DNA from: CAZNPL01 sp964574815
Lineage (GTDB): Bacteria; Planctomycetota; Phycisphaerae; UBA1845
Assembly (NCBI GenBank): GCA_964574815.1
Contig: CAZNPL010000007.1
Coordinates: 132,337 to 196,336 of the forward strand
Reading direction: 5' to 3'
Length of the DNA stretch: 64,000 nt
Shown: one piece after another, positions 62,664-64,000 of the stretch
Position numbering within the stretch: position 1 is the first letter of the stretch
Layout: every line of letters begins with the position of its first letter
Program-made: the position numbers and the translations under genes
The notes under the pieces: model-generated
What the model was told of the DNA's origin: nothing
Database searches by the model: none
The model's input: only the letters and a program-made list of their open reading frames with translations

Positions 62664-63059
62664 ATGAGGATTCGACTCACCAGTGTGTCCATCACCGACA
62701 TCGACAAGGCGCTGGCATTTTACACCGACGTACTGGGCTTTGTGAAGAAAACCGACATCCCCATGGGCCCGACGCGATTCGTCACTGTCGTGTCTCCCGA
62801 GGAGCCCGACGGGGCGGAGCTGATGCTCGAACCCAACGGCGAGCACCCAGCAACCAAGGCGTTCAAGGAGGCGATTTACAGTGAGGGAATTCCGCTGGCT
62901 GCGTTTCAGGTTGACGACATCGCCAGGGAATACGAGCGGCTGACCGGCCTCGGCGTGAACTTCAAAGGCCCGCCGACCCGCGCCGGCACGGAGACCATGG
63001 CCACCTTCGACGACACCAACGGTAATCTGATTATGATCTATCAGTCCGATGCGAAGTGA
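62664..63059 (+). CDS. VOC-superfamily (glyoxalase/bleomycin-resistance-like) protein
   Basis: The 131-residue protein has two beta-alpha-beta-beta-beta modules: RIRLTSVSITDIDKALAFYT with DVLGFVKKTDIPMG, and PLAAFQVDDIAREYERLTGL with TMATFDDTNGNLIMIYQ. Members are metal-dependent lyases, dioxygenases or binding proteins. The terminal Glu of the classical metal site is not seen in NGNLIMIYQ (Gln follows), so a simple glyoxalase I activity is doubtful. I use ATG 62664, where the fold begins; ATG 62643 in frame is also possible. It stands alone between two transposase copies. Confidence 0.88.
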   Translation: MRIRLTSVSITDIDKALAFYTDVLGFVKKTDIPMGPTRFVTVVSPEEPDGAELMLEPNGEHPATKAFKEAIYSEGIPLAAFQVDDIAREYERLTGLGVNFKGPPTRAGTETMATFDDTNGNLIMIYQSDAK

Positions 63060-63093
63060 GGCCAGCGACAGCACTAAACCCGGACCTTGGCGG

Positions 63094-63140
63094 CACGCAA
63101 AAGGTGACACGCAAAAGGTGTCAACACGCAAAAGGTGTCA
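63094..63140. repeat. Three closely spaced direct copies of CACGCAAAAGGTG
   Basis: Copies start at 63094, 63108 and 63125 (spacing 14 and 17 bp). The last two continue as TCA, and the last runs straight into the left copy of the transposase-flanking inverted repeat (63130-63150). It looks like partial duplication of an element end. Confidence 0.8.
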
Positions 63141-63883
63141 GGATGATTTTTGGGGATGCTTGCGCGGTCGGCCGCGGGGGCGCAGGGTGAGGTCCAACCT
63201 CAGACGGGCGGCGATGCGGGTTCTCCAGCGTTCGGTTCCCAGGGGCGTGCCCCGGGCCACGGCTTGGCGTACCTCTTTGACGGAGTCTTCCGCCAGCGGC
63301 TGATTGACCGCTCTCAGCCAGCCTCGCGGTCGCTCTACGGGCCACGGCGCCAGCCGAGACTTGAGCAGCCCGCCGGGGTTGTGCCGCGACCACAGGCTGC
63401 ACCACCGCCAGTGCTCCGCCCGATCCGCCAGCCCGGCCCGTACGGCATTGGCCTCCACGTAGCGGCAGACGGTCAAGAAGTGCGAGTCTTCCTCAACCGG
63501 AAAACTCTTGAATCGACCCTGATAGAGTGGCCCTTCGCCGATGGTGTGGTCATGCGCGTGCCAACGATGGGTGTGGGTCACCGTCACCCACTGCATCCAC
63601 GTCGACAGATTCGTACGTTCCCTCGCGGCCACCACCAGATGCCAGTGATTCGGCATGAGGCAGTAGGCCAGCAGGTTGGGAGCGTCCGGACGGGCCAGCC
63701 CGTCGCACAGCACGCGTTCGAAGGCTTGATAGTCGCCGTCCTTCTCGAACATGGCCAGCCGCATCACCCGCCGGTTCAGCAGGTGATACACCACGTCCGG
63801 CTCGGTAATTCGCGGCGCTCGCCCCACGCCGACAAGTTATCACCCCTACTCACGACGTCAAGAAAATCATCCTGACACCTTTT
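63130..63883 (-). mobile_element. REP-associated transposase unit bounded by a perfect 21-bp inverted repeat
   Basis: AAAAGGTGTCAGGATGATTT plus one T at 63130-63150 is matched exactly, in inverse orientation, at 63863-63883. The transposase gene (63138-63827) fills the interval, and its stop codon lies within the left repeat. IS200/RayT elements normally lack true terminal inverted repeats, so these may be REP-like palindromes recognised by the HUH enzyme rather than IS ends. I see no target-site duplication. Confidence 0.7.
63138..63827 (-). CDS. REP-associated tyrosine transposase (IS200/Y1-type HUH enzyme)
   Basis: The 229-residue protein is a complete RayT-like transposase. It starts with MGRAPRITEPDVVYHLLNRR (GTG 63827) and has the HUH motif in CLMPNHWHLVV. 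Next come the GEGPLYQGRFKSFPVEEDSH block, RYVEANAVRAGLADRAEHW with WCSLW, and the basic tail TPLGTERWRTRIAARLRLDL with RGRPRKHP. Typical for this family, W-x-S and the second Y region are present. RayTs cut single-stranded DNA at REP palindromes. The C-terminus overlaps the left inverted repeat. The gene appears intact. Confidence 0.92.
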   Translation of the reverse strand: MGRAPRITEPDVVYHLLNRRVMRLAMFEKDGDYQAFERVLCDGLARPDAPNLLAYCLMPNHWHLVVAARERTNLSTWMQWVTVTHTHRWHAHDHTIGEGPLYQGRFKSFPVEEDSHFLTVCRYVEANAVRAGLADRAEHWRWCSLWSRHNPGGLLKSRLAPWPVERPRGWLRAVNQPLAEDSVKEVRQAVARGTPLGTERWRTRIAARLRLDLTLRPRGRPRKHPQKSS

Positions 63884-63955
63884 CTTTCCCCTGGTGTACT
63901 TCAACCGTATGATACTCGTCGAGCTCCCAGCCGACAGAACCACGGCTAGACCCTG

Positions 63956-63980
63956 ATCAAGCGTGATTGGTTCGCTTGAT
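63956..63980. repeat. Perfect 8-bp inverted repeat near the window end
   Basis: ATCAAGCG (63956-63963) and CGCTTGAT (63973-63980) are separated by 9 bases. An A-run (TTCAAAAAA) follows on the forward strand, so the order is wrong for a forward terminator; on the reverse strand the T-run precedes the hairpin. It could be an operator or the terminator of nothing visible. Its gene context lies beyond the window. Confidence 0.45.
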
Positions 63981-64000
63981 TTCAAAAAAGTACTCGAAAT

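Noticed and set aside
63956..63980. Inverted repeat at the window end as a transcription terminator
   Set aside because: On the forward strand it is followed by A residues, and on the reverse strand the T-run comes before the stem, so neither orientation fits.

Overview
The window reads as chromosome from a Gram-negative, GC-rich member of the Planctomycetota, possibly Phycisphaerae-like. The assignment is by inference, not by marker search. It rests on a fused lpxC-fabZ gene, a membrane protein with a CxxCGYN zinc ribbon typical of planctomycete gene families, and intergenic mosaic repeats whose reverse strand reads 'PNKAN', 'YGRGSE' and 'RRHEGTKA'. Lipid A synthesis genes, BamA and an OmpH chaperone show an outer membrane.

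1-17.5 kb (+ strand): a long flagellar operon, fliJ(partial)-motE-like-fliK-flgD-flgE-flbD-motA-motB-fliL-fliN-fliO-fliP-fliQ-fliR-flhB-flhA-flhF. After a 560-bp gap come a small two-helix membrane protein, the flagellar sigma factor fliA and a small acidic protein. It covers the export gate, stator, hook and part of the switch. fliM is absent between fliL and fliN, and flhG is absent after flhF.

17.7-23.1 kb: dapF, two planctomycete-type membrane proteins of unknown function, and long repeat-filled intergenic stretches.

23.1-41.2 kb (all - strand; read from the high end downwards): tRNA-Gln, glmU (uridylyltransferase half only), prs, rplY, pth, rpsF, ssb, rplI, dnaB, bamA, ompH, lpxC-fabZ, lpxA, a decayed TPR/membrane pseudogene, a Gfo/Idh oxidoreductase, then sdhC-sdhA-sdhB. 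rpsR is missing from the usual rpsF-ssb-rpsR-rplI order.

42-54.3 kb (- strand): the most unusual region, a VgrG island with no T6SS structural genes in view. VgrG is followed by a multidomain protein (LysM-like, C39-type cysteine peptidase, peptidoglycan-binding and L,D-transpeptidase-like domains). Next comes an 885-residue protein ending in a metzincin-like zinc protease motif, then a secreted protein that could be an immunity or accessory factor, then a PAAR spike tip. A large lipoprotein and a strong intrinsic terminator follow. I read it as a spike plus two candidate cell-wall or periplasm-acting effectors.

54.6-64 kb: a secreted protein with its own terminator; a crotonase/EthD/hotdog-thioesterase group; a divergent PadR regulator and CocE-type hydrolase with an apparently leaderless, operator-overlapped promoter; an EamA transporter; rplU; a VOC protein between a broken and an intact REP-associated tyrosine transposase. 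The intact copy is framed by a perfect 21-bp inverted repeat.
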